Source: Syntrophales bacterium
GTDB lineage: Bacteria; Desulfobacterota; Syntrophia; Syntrophales; UBA2210
Direction of reading: 5' to 3'
NCBI GenBank assembly: GCA_030655735.1
Contig: JAUSPK010000119.1
Coordinates: 1 to 15,844 of the forward strand
DNA length: 15,844 nt
The notes below the pieces were generated by a model, which saw nothing but the letters and a program-made list of their open reading frames with translations, was not told the DNA's origin and did no database searches. Made by a program: the position numbers and the translations under genes. Shown in pieces: positions 13,846-15,844 of this stretch. The first letter of the stretch is position 1; every line of letters begins with the position of its first letter.

Positions 13846-14382
13846 CTATGAGTTGTTTATGAATTTTATCCCTTTGAAGATATAATAAAATCCGGAAACC
13901 ACGGTAAAAAAAGCGGTGCCCCAGAATAACGTTACAATCATTATGGGATTGGCATATCCGGGCAGACACTTGGACACGAGCACAAGAAAGACCGTCAGGA
14001 GTTGCAGCACCGTCGTCGCCTTACTCACATAGGTGGGACGTATCTCGAAGGGGACGGACATAAGGAAGAGTATGGACACGCCAAACAGGATTATGCAATC
14101 CCGGCTTATGACAACCACCGCAAGCCAGCTCGGGACAATCTTCAAGATCGACAGAATAACAAAAGATGTTATTAGCAACGCCTTGTCCGCCAACGGATCC
14201 AGATAGGAGCCCAGGACGGTCTGCTGTCCCAGTATCCTTGCCAGGAATCCGTCCAGGCCGTCCGTTACACCCGCGATGACAAAGACCGCAAGGGCATAGG
14301 AAAAGAAACCCTGCATCATAAGGATAACAAAGATCGGAACCAGTATTATGCGAATGAGGGTAAGCATATTGGGAATGTTCAT
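13846..14382 (-). CDS. pgsA: CDP-diacylglycerol-glycerol-3-phosphate 3-phosphatidyltransferase
   Basis: An inner-membrane enzyme that makes phosphatidylglycerol phosphate from CDP-diacylglycerol and glycerol-3-phosphate, the committed step to phosphatidylglycerol and cardiolipin. The 178-residue product carries the full CDP-alcohol phosphotransferase signature: D41-X2-D44-G45-X2-A48-R49-X8-G58-X3-D62-X3-D66. Several hydrophobic membrane helices follow. Length and the start MNIPNMLTLIRI are typical of PgsA; phosphatidylserine synthase or another family member is a less likely alternative. The ATG has GGGAG about 9 nt upstream. It starts 19 nt after the DUF799 lipoprotein gene, so the two are probably co-transcribed. 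No clear terminator follows; the 8-bp repeat arrays begin just downstream. Confidence 0.93.
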   Translation of the reverse strand: MNIPNMLTLIRIILVPIFVILMMQGFFSYALAVFVIAGVTDGLDGFLARILGQQTVLGSYLDPLADKALLITSFVILSILKIVPSWLAVVVISRDCIILFGVSILFLMSVPFEIRPTYVSKATTVLQLLTVFLVLVSKCLPGYANPIMIVTLFWGTAFFTVVSGFYYIFKGIKFINNS

Positions 14383-14401
14383 AATCTATGCTCCCGCTTC
14401 T

Positions 14402-15037
14402 CTACCAGAATTTCCAAAATTTCTTTTCAGGGGGTGGTTTTCCCACAAAATCAGGGCCATCGGGGAGGCTTGCGAAGGTTTCCTCAATAATCTCCCGAAT
14501 AGCCGGGTCATACGACTGATATGCCTTTAATTCAAGTCTCTTCCTGGTAAAATCATAGTGCCTGTCGACTATCCTGTATCGTGAGCTCCAGAGGGTCGCC
14601 CCCGCCGCGGTATCTTTTAATTCGAGCAGGACAGAGACCGTTGTGGGTGCATAAATGCTGATGAACGAGGTCTTCCACTCAAGCAGACTACAATACATAA
14701 CGGCATCCACGCCCAGCAACTTCCCGATAACCTCCGGTGAAATGCTGTATTTACTATCGTCCGCGTTCCCGCCATGGTGCGCGGCCAATTTCTCGTCTAT
14801 CATAGAGAGGGGTATTCGAGGGTATCCCTTGAAATACAGGGCATCTAGTATCTTCTCTCTCAGAAGCCGCGCCGCCTGTGTGTCTCCCGTCTTGTTGTCA
14901 ACAGGCGCCAGGGCGATGAGCCGTATTCCCCTCTGATTATAATCCGGGACAACGGTATGGGAAATCCCGGAGGCGCATCCCGACATGACGCAGGCGATAA
15001 GGCACAGCACAGCACCTGCCTTTAGTTTATAAATCAA
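14402..15037 (-). CDS. DUF799 (GNA1162-type) outer-membrane lipoprotein
   Basis: A 211-residue lipoprotein. The signal peptide ends in the lipobox VMSGC with the lipidated Cys at 21, and the following Ala-Ser gives no Asp inner-membrane retention signal, so outer-membrane sorting is expected. The mature part matches the DUF799/GNA1162 pattern: LIALAPVDNKTGD, a helix of LREKILDAL type, a VIGKLLGVDAVMYCSLLEW segment and LKDTAAGATLWSSR. The Neisseria member has a TolB-N-like fold; its role is not established. The start is TTG (15035-15037), preferred because AAGGAG lies 7 nt upstream, within the last codons of the preceding gene. The C-terminus is lysine- and aromatic-rich (KKFWKFW). The operon partners are a FlgT_N-like protein upstream and pgsA downstream. 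Confidence 0.85.
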   Translation of the reverse strand: MIYKLKAGAVLCLIACVMSGCASGISHTVVPDYNQRGIRLIALAPVDNKTGDTQAARLLREKILDALYFKGYPRIPLSMIDEKLAAHHGGNADDSKYSISPEVIGKLLGVDAVMYCSLLEWKTSFISIYAPTTVSVLLELKDTAAGATLWSSRYRIVDRHYDFTRKRLELKAYQSYDPAIREIIEETFASLPDGPDFVGKPPPEKKFWKFW

Positions 15038-15041
15038 TTTT

Positions 15042-15746
15042 TTACTCCTTTGCCATGTTGAATTCTATGGTATCCTGGGTAATCTGGGCCACGGAGAGTG
15101 AAAAATTCCTGAATTCCTTCAATTGCAACTGGTTGGCAAGTATGGAGGCATCGCCCTGCATCTCGACATTCATCACTGCCACACCCGATCCCACCCTTAG
15201 CAGATGCACGGCATCCACCCCCCGTATACCTTTTTCCAATGCTTCTCTCAGCGTCCTGAAATCGCCGTATTTTTCTATTCCTCGTACCACAACTCCAATC
15301 ACTGCTGTCGTACCATACTCCGGCCGCCACTCGCCTGTAAGGACACCCAGTTTCTCAAGATCACGCTTTATATCCTTGACCGAAAGGGTGGCTCGTACCC
15401 TGATTCGGTAGAGGCCGCTGTCCACGCCCTCCTTAAGGATCCGGTAATCATGTATATAATCTTGATGTTTCGGGTAGATATTGTCATGGAGGGCATCAGC
15501 ATTTTCCGTTGCGACCTCTTCAGAGATCAGCATCCCGACCACGCGTTCCACGGCCATTCTCATTGAGTCGCCTATCGCACTGTCCCGTGCCGGCGCCCTG
15601 TCATTACCATACACGGTACACGTACCCTCGGTTTCAATCCCGATGGTATCGGGACTGGCACACACACATAACGGATAAAGCACAAAGAAAAACAGGACTG
15701 CGGACACAATATAACAACATGAGTTTTTCAAAAATATCCCCCTCAT
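15042..15746 (-). CDS. Secreted FlgT_N/LPP20-like periplasmic protein
   Basis: A predicted exported protein of 234 residues. A Sec signal peptide (about 1-30, possible cleavage after VCA) is followed by a FlgT N-terminal/LPP20-like domain at about 37-125. That domain has the pattern ARDSAIGDSMRMAVERVVGM, then a NIYPKHQDYIHDY segment and LYRIRVRATLSV. A second small alpha/beta domain (about 145-234) carries GIEKYGDFRTLREALEKGI and GVAVMNVEMQGDASILANQL. FlgT itself is a flagellar H-ring protein in Vibrio, but no flagellar gene is nearby, so a flagellar role is not supported. I chose the ATG at 15744-15746 because it gives a normal signal peptide; a GTG at 15762-15764, directly after the upstream stop codon, is the alternative. 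The gap to the DUF799 gene is 4 nt. Confidence 0.7.
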   Translation of the reverse strand: MRGIFLKNSCCYIVSAVLFFFVLYPLCVCASPDTIGIETEGTCTVYGNDRAPARDSAIGDSMRMAVERVVGMLISEEVATENADALHDNIYPKHQDYIHDYRILKEGVDSGLYRIRVRATLSVKDIKRDLEKLGVLTGEWRPEYGTTAVIGVVVRGIEKYGDFRTLREALEKGIRGVDAVHLLRVGSGVAVMNVEMQGDASILANQLQLKEFRNFSLSVAQITQDTIEFNMAKE

Positions 15747-15764
15747 CTCGCCGGGACTGCGCAC

Positions 15765-15844
15765 CTACTTGCCCGGGTTCTCCTTCAGCCTGTCTATCTC
15801 TTCCCGTATAATCTTCTCGGCAATAGAGGGAAACATTTCCCTGG
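15765..15844 (-). CDS. C-terminal end of an unidentified gene (partial)
   Basis: The last 25 codons of a frame that enters from the right edge of the window and ends in TAG at 15765-15767. They encode a charged amphipathic helix (SIAEKIIREEIDRLKENPGK). The frame ends immediately before the possible GTG of the FlgT_N-like gene, so it is probably the first visible gene of that operon. Similar charged tails occur at the ends of various regulatory proteins, but 25 residues are too few to assign a family. Confidence 0.65.
   Translation of the reverse strand, partial: REMFPSIAEKIIREEIDRLKENPGK

Noticed and set aside
13818..13855. A terminator for pgsA formed by CAACTC/GAGTTG
   Set aside because: The stem has only 6 bp around a 26-nt loop, overlaps the coding end, and is not followed by a U-tract.

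Overview
The window looks like chromosomal DNA of a Gram-negative bacterium from the former Deltaproteobacteria (Desulfobacterota or a close relative). This is inferred from gene content, not from a search. The main clues are the order thrS-infC-rpmI-rplT-pheS-pheT-ihfA-merR, a PxxKW-type cysteine-rich protein of the kind I associate with that phylum, a PlsB-type acyltransferase, a mannose-family PTS component beside HPr and EI, and lipoprotein and periplasmic genes that imply an outer membrane. Almost every gene is on the minus strand and all look intact. The one clear plus-strand gene is the PxxKW protein at 5725-6006.

Layout from left to right (minus-strand transcription runs the other way). 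At 31-5459 lies a tight set transcribed in the order EIID, HPr (ptsH), EI (ptsI), plsB. The first three genes abut with 0-1 nt between them. No EIIA, EIIB or EIIC gene is present, so the set looks like a partial, probably regulatory PTS joined to the first acylation step of phospholipid synthesis. At 5460-6147 is a divergent, more A+T-rich island. It holds a plus-strand promoter candidate, an intrinsic terminator ahead of the PxxKW gene, the gene itself, and a bidirectional terminator.

At 6148-13379 is the translation cluster: ThrRS, IF3, L35, L20, both PheRS subunits, IHF-alpha and a MerR-family regulator, in that transcription order. The infC gene most probably starts at an AUA codon behind a nine-base Shine-Dalgarno, the arrangement expected for IF3 autoregulation. 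A tRNA-Val(GAC) gene with encoded CCA lies just upstream of thrS at 13488-13562.

At 13563-13845 is a non-coding stretch with two oppositely oriented arrays of degenerate 8-bp tandem repeats. At 13846-15844 is an envelope operon, transcribed as an unidentified gene (only its last 25 codons are present), a secreted FlgT_N/LPP20-like protein, a DUF799 (GNA1162-type) lipoprotein and pgsA. The window therefore carries two phospholipid-synthesis enzymes, PlsB and PgsA, each in an operon with less expected partners: the PTS proteins, and an uncharacterised outer-membrane/periplasmic pair.
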